A stretch of DNA of 16,442 nucleotides from an uncultured Ruminococcus sp. (GCA_937894495.1 CALCRR010000204.1:1-16442), one strand, 5' to 3'. Counted from the first letter of the stretch, positions 7,986 to 14,930 are shown. Notes: generated by a model from the letters alone, not told the origin. Numbers and translations: made by a program.

Positions 7986-8930
7986 TTAATCAATGTATTT
8001 GCCCAGCAGCCAGTTAACACCCTTGTTTGCAAGAAGCATTACTGCGAACAATACAAAGCATATTGCCGATGAGTAACCCATCTCGTAACGGATATTACCG
8101 TAGTCTGTAGCATGGTTCATGATCGTATGAGCTGCATAGTCTGTTGAAGGCAGACCAACCAGGTTCTGACCAACAACGCCGACTGTGAAGGACGATGCGA
8201 TCTGCATTACGGCTGCGAACAGCAGCTGAGGTCCCATTGAAGGGATAGTGATCTTGAAGAGCTCCTGCCATCTGTTCTTGATGCCCTCGATAGCGCCTGC
8301 CTCATACATCGACTTGTCGATATTCTGGAAGCCTGCACGGATAGCAAGGAAGCCTGCGCCCATTGACATCCACAGCTGAACTACTATAACTACGCTGAGG
8401 ATATATGTAGTATCGGTCAGCCACTGTGCAGGTGCTGTGAAGATACCCAGATCCATGAGTATAGCGTTCAGGTAGCCGTAGGAGTCGCCCGACAGGATCA
8501 GCTGCCAGGTAACGTATACGGAGGTAGTCATTGAAGGTGCATAGTAAACGAATGTAAAGAATGTTTTCAAAAACGGATTCATCTCATTGATGAGCCACGC
8601 GATAAGGAAGCTCAGTATATATGAGAAGGGTCCTGTGAATATCGCAAATATCAAGGTATTTCTGATAGCGATAAGGAACACGTCGTCGTTGACGAACAGT
8701 GTATAGAAGTTTGAAAGACCTACCCACTTAGGGGACTGGATCATATTGAAGTTGGTGAAGCCCATAGGAAGTGACATCACGACGGGCACCACCGTGAATA
8801 TGATAAAGAACAGCATAAAAGGAGCAAGCATGAAGTAGCACTGCTTATTAGTCTTTACCATATGCCAGTTATAAGCCCATTTGCCCTGCTTTATAGCGGG
8901 GGAATTGCTTGAAGGCTGATATTTAGCCAT
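7986..8930 (-). CDS. MalF-type carbohydrate ABC transporter permease (first pair)
   Basis: CUT1 permease subunit, 314 residues, six predicted helices starting at about 33-53 (YFMLAPFMLFFIIFTVVPV, the typical MalF/LplB-like opening). The EAA loop at 209-230 reads YEAGAIEG with KITIPSMGP, a common EAG variant. Helices continue to about 303. It follows the solute-binding protein gene by 16 bases, with an AAAGGAGTG site in front of its ATG, the standard binding protein-MalF-MalG order. It should form the translocation pore with the MalG-type protein encoded just downstream and accept substrate from the 973-residue receptor. Confidence 0.94.
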   Translation of the reverse strand: MAKYQPSSNSPAIKQGKWAYNWHMVKTNKQCYFMLAPFMLFFIIFTVVPVVMSLPMGFTNFNMIQSPKWVGLSNFYTLFVNDDVFLIAIRNTLIFAIFTGPFSYILSFLIAWLINEMNPFLKTFFTFVYYAPSMTTSVYVTWQLILSGDSYGYLNAILMDLGIFTAPAQWLTDTTYILSVVIVVQLWMSMGAGFLAIRAGFQNIDKSMYEAGAIEGIKNRWQELFKITIPSMGPQLLFAAVMQIASSFTVGVVGQNLVGLPSTDYAAHTIMNHATDYGNIRYEMGYSSAICFVLFAVMLLANKGVNWLLGKYID

Positions 8931-8946
8931 GCTTTACACTCCTTTC

Positions 8947-11868
8947 TCAGTCTATTCCGAGGTCTGCACGCTTACGTGAGATCTCATCGTTGATATCCTT
9001 GTTGTACCAGAACAGTGTATCTCTTGCGTTATCGCTGTCGTTGACAACTGCTCTGAATGCGTTCATGATATTTCTTGTTACGCCGTAGGAAGCAGGGATT
9101 ATAGGTATCTCTACCTGAGTATTCATCTGATCCATCAGCAGACCCAGCTCTGTAGTTGTCCATGACAGCTGTGCAAGAGCCTCCTGGTTTGCTGTAGCGT
9201 AACGTCCCATAGTACCCAGTACCGACTCGATATTGGTACCGTACTTAGCCTGTGTATCAGCCTCGGTGAACCACTTGATGAACTCCCATGCGCCGTCCTG
9301 ATCGGGAGCCTTTGTGAAGATTATAGCGCCCGAGCCCTCGGAGCTTGCGGTATGGTTGATATTTCCGTCCTTATCGACTGTGCCGGGAACAGGTCTGAAG
9401 CTCCAGCAGCCCTTGATCTCGGGAGCTGCAACTGCCAGCTGGTTATAGAAGGTATAGTCTCTGATAAGTACAGGCATATCGCCCTGTCTGAATCTTGTGA
9501 AGGGGTCATAGGTCTGCTGGAAGCTGTATGTGGTATAGAACTTTGTCCATGTATCAAAGGCATTGATAGCTTCCTGAGTATCGAAGGTAGTCTTTGACTG
9601 GTCCTCGGTATAGTAGTTGAGACCCTGCTGCAGCAGCAGCATAGCGAAGGTATTGCCGTTCTCGGTGATAGCCGAAACTGTACCGCCCACGCCTGTTACA
9701 GGAAGTGTAAGACCTACCTCAAGGTAGTTTCTCTGCAATGTAGGCAGGCAGTTGAGCAAGCCCTCCCATGTAGCCAGATCCGTATCGGGATCTATATCGT
9801 ATTCAGCGAGCACGTCCGAGCGGTAGAACAGCATCGGGAACCTCTGCTCGCAGGGGAGTCCGTAAACTCCGCCGTTATACTCATAAAGAACTGTTGCATT
9901 ATTTGCAAATCTCTTTGTTACCTCTTCAAAGTCGGGCTTCTGGCTCAGGTCTGTAAGAACTCCTCTTGCAGCCAGCTGAATGGGGAAGTCACCGCCCATG
10001 AACAGTGCAAGATCGGGACCCTTGCCTGAGAATGTAGCCTCGACGATACCGCCCTGTACCAGTTTAAGGTTTATCTTGGTATCGGCATTGGGGTTGTAGT
10101 CGCTGTCGATAAGCTCCTTAACAACTATAGCCTGGTCACGTCCCATTGTTACCCAGCACTCCATAGCTGTTGCGTCGTCATCGTCTGAAAGCGAGTTATA
10201 GTCCTCAAAGAATGAACCGATGAAGGACTGGAAGCCGTTTGAAAGTGTTCCGAAGAAGCCGCCCTTGCACTCGGAAAATTCCTCATCTGAGGTACAAAGC
10301 TCGATCTTATCCACCTCAAGGGGCTGCTCACGGTACTGATTTATAAATGAAGAAACAGATGTTACGTTATCCTTTATCTGGCTCATCATCTCAGGAATGA
10401 TATCAGGCTTCTTAACACACTTGTCAAGGACTATTGCCATTTTTTCCAGCGTTTCGGCCTCTGTTCCGCCCGAGCCCGAAAGCTGCTCGATCTTCTTCTT
10501 CTCTGCTCTGAGAAGCTTTGCATAATCCTTGAAATCTCCGACGATAGAAGGGATAGCAACGTCGATCATGTAGTTATTGTACTCATCAGGATCAGGACCA
10601 GTTATCTGTCTGATCTGTCTGTAGTAGCTGTTGATGTCATAAACTACCTCGTCAAGCTCACCCATTATCTCGCCTATCTCACCGGGCACAGCCTCAAGCG
10701 CGAGGGTGTGTGTGCCTGCTGAAAGGTAGAAATACAAGGGTTCGCCGTCGTTATCCTTAGGATAGATGACCTCCCAGTCGGTATCATAGTAGAACTTGAT
10801 CTGGTCGGCTTCCTTGCAGGGTACCTCGCCGTCGATGTAGAGGCGTCTGTTTGAATACATTCCTCTCATCTGATCCTGTCTTGCAAAGATGCCTATTTTA
10901 TAGTAGCCGTCAGACTCCACAGAAACGTCCCATGTGACTGTCTGTGTAGACTGTGTCCAGCTGCCGCCGCCTATGGTGTTGTATCTTGTTTTTGTAGGGC
11001 TGGAGCCGTTGAGGCTTGAAGTCATGTAAGAGGTCTTATCCGAAGTGGGATAGAGAGTTCTTGCAGACTTTCTGTCAGCTATCTCGCCCTCGAGTATTAT
11101 CTTCTTGCCGCTTGTCTTTGTAAGGTCGCCGCTTGCAGGTGCCTTATAATGATCGGGAGCCTTATACTGGTATACCACCAGCTTTTCCAGCACAAACTGT
11201 GCCTTCTGGGACTCTATGGTAAGCTCATGCTTGCCCTTTGTCATATAAAACATCAGCGGCTCGTTGAAAAGTCCGTCGATATCCTTTATAGGCACATCGT
11301 CCTGCCACATAACGCTCTGTACCTGACCGGGGCGCATATCGTTATTTCTTGTATCCTGTAGTATCTCTCTGCCTGTATCGTTGACCCAGACCTTATCGAG
11401 AGTGATTCTTGAAGCTGTAGCGTAAGGCACTTCTCCGTCGATCGCAAGGGAGAGCTCGATGTCATTGGTGCTGCCCTCAAGAGCATAATAAGATGCTTTA
11501 AGGTTATAGCAGCCGTCCTCGGGTATAGTCACCTCGTATGTGACTGTACCGACCTGGTTAGCCCAGTAGAGGACATCGTCCCTGCCGTCGAAGCTCGTCT
11601 CACCAAGGGAAAGGTCATCACTGACCGAGGTATAGTCAGCGCCCTTGATGACGATCTCGTCGATATCGGGTCTTGGCGCGGAAGCATACTTCTTTACATA
11701 GTTTGAGTAAGAGGTCTGCCTGATAGCGTCAGTACCCGTGACCGCAGCGTCATCTGCAGCCGTGCCTAGTGCGTCATTATCTGCAAATGCCGTCGGAACA
11801 AAGCAGGCAGCGCCGAGCGTCAGCGCCAGTGCAGAAGAAATAACACGCCTAAACATTGTGTTTTTCAC
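8947..11868 (-). CDS. Large modular extracellular sugar-binding protein with two CBM-like domains
   Basis: A 973-residue exported receptor, about twice the usual length of CUT1 binding proteins. A signal peptide ends at AFA (27-29). Two similar beta-sandwich, carbohydrate-binding-like domains follow, about 70-235 and 257-412. Each has a GxYxL/GYYKI turn, an IDGEVP strand and a C-terminal KGKHELTIE / AGTHTLALEA strand. Residues 412-555 are mostly helical. The type-1 solute-binding fold occupies about 567-960 (PDLALFMGGDFP, NGGVYGLPCEQ, EGSGAIIFTKAPDQDGAWEFIKWF). Start GTG at 11868 with AAAGGTGG seven bases away; an ATG at 11856 is weaker. There is no good lipobox (the GAAC at 19-22 lacks the -3 Leu), which is odd for a Gram-positive binding protein. 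The CBM-like modules suggest a polymeric or surface glycan ligand; this is inference. Confidence 0.9.
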   Translation of the reverse strand: MKNTMFRRVISSALALTLGAACFVPTAFADNDALGTAADDAAVTGTDAIRQTSYSNYVKKYASAPRPDIDEIVIKGADYTSVSDDLSLGETSFDGRDDVLYWANQVGTVTYEVTIPEDGCYNLKASYYALEGSTNDIELSLAIDGEVPYATASRITLDKVWVNDTGREILQDTRNNDMRPGQVQSVMWQDDVPIKDIDGLFNEPLMFYMTKGKHELTIESQKAQFVLEKLVVYQYKAPDHYKAPASGDLTKTSGKKIILEGEIADRKSARTLYPTSDKTSYMTSSLNGSSPTKTRYNTIGGGSWTQSTQTVTWDVSVESDGYYKIGIFARQDQMRGMYSNRRLYIDGEVPCKEADQIKFYYDTDWEVIYPKDNDGEPLYFYLSAGTHTLALEAVPGEIGEIMGELDEVVYDINSYYRQIRQITGPDPDEYNNYMIDVAIPSIVGDFKDYAKLLRAEKKKIEQLSGSGGTEAETLEKMAIVLDKCVKKPDIIPEMMSQIKDNVTSVSSFINQYREQPLEVDKIELCTSDEEFSECKGGFFGTLSNGFQSFIGSFFEDYNSLSDDDDATAMECWVTMGRDQAIVVKELIDSDYNPNADTKINLKLVQGGIVEATFSGKGPDLALFMGGDFPIQLAARGVLTDLSQKPDFEEVTKRFANNATVLYEYNGGVYGLPCEQRFPMLFYRSDVLAEYDIDPDTDLATWEGLLNCLPTLQRNYLEVGLTLPVTGVGGTVSAITENGNTFAMLLLQQGLNYYTEDQSKTTFDTQEAINAFDTWTKFYTTYSFQQTYDPFTRFRQGDMPVLIRDYTFYNQLAVAAPEIKGCWSFRPVPGTVDKDGNINHTASSEGSGAIIFTKAPDQDGAWEFIKWFTEADTQAKYGTNIESVLGTMGRYATANQEALAQLSWTTTELGLLMDQMNTQVEIPIIPASYGVTRNIMNAFRAVVNDSDNARDTLFWYNKDINDEISRKRADLGID

Positions 11869-11921
11869 TATGAATCCACCTTTCTTAATAAAATGCTGTG
11901 TTTAGCCTGAGATCAGTCCTA

Positions 11922-11949
11922 TTTATATCAAAATAAGGAGATATCTCAA
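11922..11949 (-). promoter_or_regulatory. Putative sigma-A promoter of the eight-gene transporter operon
   Basis: On the minus strand TTGAGA (11949-11944) and TATAAA (11927-11922) are 16 bases apart, and transcription would begin about 45 bases before the GTG start of the binding protein gene. A perfect 10-bp palindrome, GAGATATCTC (11938-11947), overlaps the -35 box and could be a regulator's operator. The promoter means the eight genes can be expressed apart from the two ATPases upstream. Confidence 0.55.
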
Positions 11950-11954
11950 ATTTA

Positions 11955-11980
11955 TTTTAAGTCCCGCAGGGACAAAAAAC
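11955..11980 (-). terminator. Weak hairpin between ATPase and transporter genes
   Basis: A short stem GTCCC/GGGAC around a 3-base loop (11961-11973) lies 16 bases after the ATPase stop. On the minus strand it is followed by TTAAAATAAATTT, not a clean U-run, and is preceded by TTTTTT. It may be a leaky terminator or attenuator that lets part of the upstream transcript continue into the binding-protein gene. Low certainty. Confidence 0.35.
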
Positions 11981-11989
11981 CTTGTTTTA

Positions 11990-12928
11990 TCAGTCCGATC
12001 TGTAGAGGACTATGCCCTGCTTTTCCTCGTCCAGCTCCACCCTGACCTTATCGCCGCCTTTGATCTTCAGGCTCTGCATATACTCCTTGGGCAGCTGCAG
12101 CCTTCCCGATTGGTCAAGCACTGCCAACTCCTCATGTATATCCTCGCCCTCGGTCATCACCACATCGCCCATTTCGTTCAGCTCCTCGGCATAAGATCGC
12201 CTTCGGATTATCTCCGAGCTGGTCCTGCCGTCGCGGATAGCCACTACTCTGTCGATATTGCCTGCCAGTTTAAGGTCGTGGGTAACGATGACCACCGTTA
12301 TGCCCTCGCTTTTATTGAGCTCCTTGAAAATATCAAGTATCATGGCAGAGGTCTTGGTATCTACCGAGCCCGTAGGCTCATCTGCCAGCAAAAGCTTGGG
12401 GTCATTAGCCAGCGCAATGGCGATAGCCACTCTCTGCTGCTCGCCGCCCGACATCTGGTCCAGCCTGCTGTTCTTACGTGCCGAGAGCCCCACCTTGTTA
12501 AGCAGCTCCAGCGCTCTCTGCCGCCGCCCTCGTCTGCCTTTTAGCAGCATAGGCAGCTCCACATTCTGCACCGCCGTTAAATATGGCACAAGATTTCTGG
12601 CGTTGTTCTGCCACACAAAGCCCACGGTGCTGCGCTTATACTCCATATAATCCTTATCGGTGAATTTCAGAAGATTTTTGCCGTCCACCGTAAGGCTGCC
12701 TGCCGAGGGTCTGTCCAGCCCTCCCAGCATATTCAAAAGCGTTGACTTGCCGCTGCCCGAGTTGCCCACTATCGCCATGAGCTCTCCCCTTTTCACATCA
12801 AGGTCGAGCCCCTGCAGCGCCACGGCTTCAACATCGGAAGTTTTGTAAATTTTCACCAGGTTCTCACAGCGTATCATATAATCATCATCATGGTCGGTTA
12901 CAATAGTATCATTGATATCATCACTCAA
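11990..12928 (-). CDS. LolD/MacB-class ABC ATPase fused to an AbrB/SpoVT-like domain
   Basis: A 312-residue protein. The ATPase domain is complete: Walker A GNSGSGKS (55-62), Q-loop Gln107, signature MSGGEQQ (159-165), Walker B LLLADEP with Glu184, and switch His217 (VTHD). Phrases such as LNMLGGLDRPSAG and LADEPTGSVD place it in the LolD/MacB/FtsE class, not the MalK/MsmX class. A linker (235-265) leads to residues 268-311, which read as an AbrB/SpoVT swapped hairpin (LDQSGRLQLPKEYMQSL, GDKVRVEL). Such domains bind DNA as dimers or serve for dimerisation. The start is TTG at 12928, overlapping the upstream ATPase by 8 bases behind GGTGAG. ATG at residue 18 (12877) has no ribosome site, so I kept TTG. 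It lacks the TOBE/OB domain of sugar ATPases. Confidence 0.88.
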   Translation of the reverse strand: MSDDINDTIVTDHDDDYMIRCENLVKIYKTSDVEAVALQGLDLDVKRGELMAIVGNSGSGKSTLLNMLGGLDRPSAGSLTVDGKNLLKFTDKDYMEYKRSTVGFVWQNNARNLVPYLTAVQNVELPMLLKGRRGRRQRALELLNKVGLSARKNSRLDQMSGGEQQRVAIAIALANDPKLLLADEPTGSVDTKTSAMILDIFKELNKSEGITVVIVTHDLKLAGNIDRVVAIRDGRTSSEIIRRRSYAEELNEMGDVVMTEGEDIHEELAVLDQSGRLQLPKEYMQSLKIKGGDKVRVELDEEKQGIVLYRSD

Positions 12929-13598
12929 CTATCTCACCGTCCTCAAGGGTATACACCTTATCCGCAACGTCCATCATGCTGGGGTCGTGGGTGGTCATGA
13001 TAATGGTCATCTGCTGTCTTGCCACCAGCTCTTTAAAGAGCTTTACTATATGCAGCGCCGTAGCCGTATCCAGCTCGGCGGTAGGCTCGTCTGCAAAGAT
13101 TATATTGGGCTTGTGGGCGATAGCCCTTGCTATAGCCACCCTCTGCTGCTCACCGCCCGACATCTCGCCGGGTCTGTGGGACATTCTCTTATCCAGCCCC
13201 ACTGCCGCCAGACATTCTCTGGTGCGTGCAGCCCTTTCATCATAGGGGTATTTAGCCAGCCGCAGCCCGAACTCCACATTTTCAAAAGCCGTCATGCCCG
13301 ACATCAGTGCCACCGACTGAAATACAAAAGCCATATCATATCTTCTCAGCTTATCCCTTGACCCCTCAGACAGCTTGGCGATATTCTTCTCACCGAAGAT
13401 CACCTTGCCCTTGGTGGGCTTATCAAGAGCGCCGAGAATGTTTATCAGCGTAGTTTTGCCGCTGCCCGATCTGCCTCTGAGCACAGTCAGCTTACCCTTT
13501 TCGATCTCGATATTGATATCCCTCAGCGCATGGACCACGCTGCCGTCGCCTATTTTAAAATCACGGCACAAGCCTTCTGAGCGCAGTATAGTTTTCAT
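12921..13598 (-). CDS. LolD/MacB-class ABC transporter ATPase
   Basis: A 225-residue ATPase, normal length for LolD/MacB-type proteins. Walker A GRSGSGKT is at 42-49, Q-loop Gln94 (FVFQS), signature MSGGEQQ at 146-152, Walker B IIFADEP at 166-172 and the switch His at 204 (TTHD). The ATG at 13598 has AAAGGCGG six bases before it and fits family length. A GTG 24 codons upstream (13670) is in frame but adds an unrelated Cys/Arg-rich tail, so I rejected it. The gene overlaps the AbrB-fused ATPase by 8 bases, so the two probably form a heterodimer. Normal partners of this class are FtsX/MacB-type permeases, and none is in this window; the nearest permeases are CUT1-type. Confidence 0.9.
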   Translation of the reverse strand: MKTILRSEGLCRDFKIGDGSVVHALRDINIEIEKGKLTVLRGRSGSGKTTLINILGALDKPTKGKVIFGEKNIAKLSEGSRDKLRRYDMAFVFQSVALMSGMTAFENVEFGLRLAKYPYDERAARTRECLAAVGLDKRMSHRPGEMSGGEQQRVAIARAIAHKPNIIFADEPTAELDTATALHIVKLFKELVARQQMTIIMTTHDPSMMDVADKVYTLEDGEIVE

Positions 13599-13801
13599 AA
13601 GCTGCCGCCTTTCCGCACACCGAAGCCCGGGGCACGCCAGTCCATCGGTTGAACTTTGTGCATTTTTCACATTTTGTGTTTCATTTTTTGGCTTTGCACA
13701 ACATCTTGTGACCGATGTGCAATTTGTTCAAAAATCGGACAAATATACAGTGCATTTTGCATGATTTTTTATTAAAAATGTCAAAAAGGGCATATTATGC
13801 T
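13599..13801 (-). promoter_or_regulatory. Long structured 5' leader of the ATPase genes
   Basis: About 200 nt lie between the predicted transcription start and the ATG. The segment is AT-rich and carries an imperfect inverted repeat, TTGCACATC (13722-13714) with GATGTTGTGCAA (13705-13694). TGCA/GTGCA words recur near 13658, 13695, 13716 and 13753. No known riboswitch was recognised. It could hold an operator or a regulatory RNA fold. Confidence 0.35.
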
Positions 13802-13808
13802 ACAAAAT

Positions 13809-13837
13809 ATTATACCAATTTCACAGCCATTTGTCAA
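13809..13837 (-). promoter_or_regulatory. Consensus sigma-A promoter for the ATPase pair
   Basis: On the minus strand a perfect TTGACA (13837-13832) and a perfect TATAAT (13814-13809) are separated by 17 bases, with TG one base upstream of the -10. The match to the housekeeping consensus is complete, so strong transcription is expected unless a regulator blocks it. Start would be near 13802. Confidence 0.85.
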
Positions 13838-14074
13838 GCAGGCGAAAACGATTAAGCTTGTTCTTTTTAAAGAGTTTACACCGCTTTGTCTATATTTCAC
13901 AAATTTCATTTCAGCGTTTTGTTGAACATAACATATTGACATTTTAGGTGGGGGCAATTTCCTTTGTAGAATTTTACCAGTGTGACATTTGAACAAATCA
14001 CCCCCTGGGTTTTTCGTCAAAATTCATAATATATACACAAGTTTTCAAGTTTCATATTTTTATAATTTCATGCG

Positions 14075-14089
14075 TTTGAGATATTTTTG
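14075..14089. repeat. Copy 1 of a 15-base dispersed repeat
   Basis: TTTGAGATATTTTTG is present here and again, in the same orientation, at 16424-16438. Both copies follow a GCG by a few bases and are followed by a CTC or TTC triplet, so the similarity extends past the exact core. It may mark the end of a repeated intergenic element. Confidence 0.5.
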
Positions 14090-14100
14090 CTCTCACACAG

Positions 14101-14139
14101 TAAAACACGGCTGCCGCATCAATGTGCAGCAGTCGCCGT
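14101..14139 (-). terminator. Possible terminator-like hairpin in the intergenic region
   Basis: On the minus strand ACGGC and GCCGT (14139-14135 and 14111-14107) flank an inner TGC/GCA pairing, and GTTTTA follows. It could stop read-through from the sigma gene before the ATPase promoter. The U-run is short and the stem is interrupted, so the call is tentative. Confidence 0.3.
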
Positions 14140-14287
14140 CTTATCTCTTACATCTAAAAGCAATCCGAGCCCCTTATGCATAATATATACCAGCAGACCC
14201 CACCGACTGCGGTGCAGAGTGGCAGACAACAGCCTGCCCACAGGGGAGCTTTGCGCAGACCGCATTCGGCAAAGCCTGCTTTGATAT

Positions 14288-14328
14288 AAATACTGCCGCA
14301 GGAAGCTTATCCTGCGGCAGTATTTTTT
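14288..14328 (-). terminator. Bidirectional terminator after the sigma factor gene
   Basis: A perfect 16-bp stem (14288-14303 with 14310-14325) encloses the loop AGCTTA. On the minus strand it lies about 20 bases after the sigma gene stop and is followed by TATATC after the stem's UUU. On the plus strand it is followed by TTTTTTC, a stronger signal. So it ends the sigma transcript and would also block antisense transcription into that gene. Confidence 0.85.
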
Positions 14329-14344
14329 CTTACCTATCAAATCC

Positions 14345-14887
14345 TCACAGTATTATCCCCCGTGAAAGCAGCTCTTTGGCGAGCTGTTTTTTTCTGCGGT
14401 AAAGTATGTTCTCCGCCTTCTTCTCGCTTACTCCCCTGCGTTTTGATATCTCCTTTACCGACAGGCGGTAGTAGTAGCGGTCTATAAATATCTCACGGTC
14501 AGGGGACTTCATGCTTTTTATGCAGTCTGCTATGATCTGCATATTTATTTTTTTAGCCGCTTCGTGCTCATAGTCCACCTCAAAGCCGATGTCGTTTTCT
14601 TCAATATCCACCGTTTGGCGTGCAGAAAGGCTCCTGCGCTTATCAATAGCACAGCTCTGCGCCGTTATGGATATATAGGTCTTTAAGCTGCTTCGGGCGG
14701 GGTCTATGCTTTCACGGTTCTTCCATACCTTATAAAAGGTATCGTTCACCGCCTCCTCACGGTCTGCGCTGCCGCTGACCGCCCCCGATACTATGTAGCT
14801 CACCAGAGCCTTGTATTTTTTTATAAGGATATCAAGCGCACCTTCGTCGCCCTGCTGCATAGCCTTTAATATCTCTTCATCGGTCAA
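14345..14887 (-). CDS. ECF-type RNA polymerase sigma factor (sigma-70 family)
   Basis: A 180-residue sigma factor with region 2 at about 16-86 (core-binding and -10 recognition; NDTFYKVWKN, LKTYISITAQ, AIDKRRS) and region 4 at about 117-172 (MKSPDREIFIDRYYYRLSVKEISKRRG with the helix-turn-helix around 142-165). It directs RNA polymerase to a small set of promoters, usually under control of a membrane anti-sigma. The start is TTG at 14887, with AAGGAAGGAG about nine bases upstream; family members commonly open with a T-D-E-E-like stretch. It follows the membrane protein gene by 69 bases, in the opposite order from the usual sigma-then-anti-sigma arrangement. Target promoters cannot be told from this sequence. 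Confidence 0.92.
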   Translation of the reverse strand: MTDEEILKAMQQGDEGALDILIKKYKALVSYIVSGAVSGSADREEAVNDTFYKVWKNRESIDPARSSLKTYISITAQSCAIDKRRSLSARQTVDIEENDIGFEVDYEHEAAKKINMQIIADCIKSMKSPDREIFIDRYYYRLSVKEISKRRGVSEKKAENILYRRKKQLAKELLSRGIIL

Positions 14888-14909
14888 GTGGGTACGCTCC
14901 TTCCTTTAG

Positions 14910-14930
14910 AGGTCAGGTGTAAGAGGTCAG
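14910..14930. repeat. Short heptamer repeat between membrane protein and sigma genes
   Basis: Three 7-base units in register, AGGTCAG, GTGTAAG and AGGTCAG, occupy most of the 69-base gap. The AGGTCAG unit also occurs in the array at 125-152, on the other strand. The array lies just upstream of the sigma factor's ribosome binding site, so it may affect coupling of the two genes. Confidence 0.5.

Larger units (their letters stand above)
14061..14329 (+). ncRNA. Possible plus-strand small RNA, unidentified
   Basis: On the plus strand a perfect TATAAT (14061-14066) follows a weak CAAGTT (14038-14043) by 17 bases. A perfect 16-bp terminator with TTTTTT closes the segment at 14288-14328. Between them are several paired elements: ACGGC/GCCGT (14107-14139), GGCAG/CTGCC near 14221-14239, and GCTTTGC/GCAAAGC near 14249-14276. 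No long plus-strand gene lies inside. The GC content is much higher than the flanking AT-rich DNA. It matches no RNA family that I recognise; it may instead be a dispersed repeat. Confidence 0.25.

Noticed and set aside
8947..11868. Two adjacent genes rather than one long binding protein
   Set aside because: The reading frame is open without interruption from signal peptide to end, with a continuous helical linker, so a single modular protein is the simplest reading.
12110..12650. Overlapping plus-strand ORFs of 130-144 residues
   Set aside because: They mirror the ATPase gene on the minus strand, are Ser/Arg/Leu-rich, and lack start signals.
13781..14020. 79-residue minus-strand ORF with GGGGGTGA near an internal TTG
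   Set aside because: It runs across the consensus promoter of the ATPase genes, has an ordinary intergenic composition, and its spacing to TTG is too short. A four-codon ATG mini-ORF after the same site was also considered but has no support as a leader peptide.
14119..14340. 73-residue minus-strand ORF in the structured block
   Set aside because: It starts inside the sigma terminator and reads through several hairpins; Arg/Leu-rich with no recognisable domain. It could be a decayed repeat, but I cannot support a gene.
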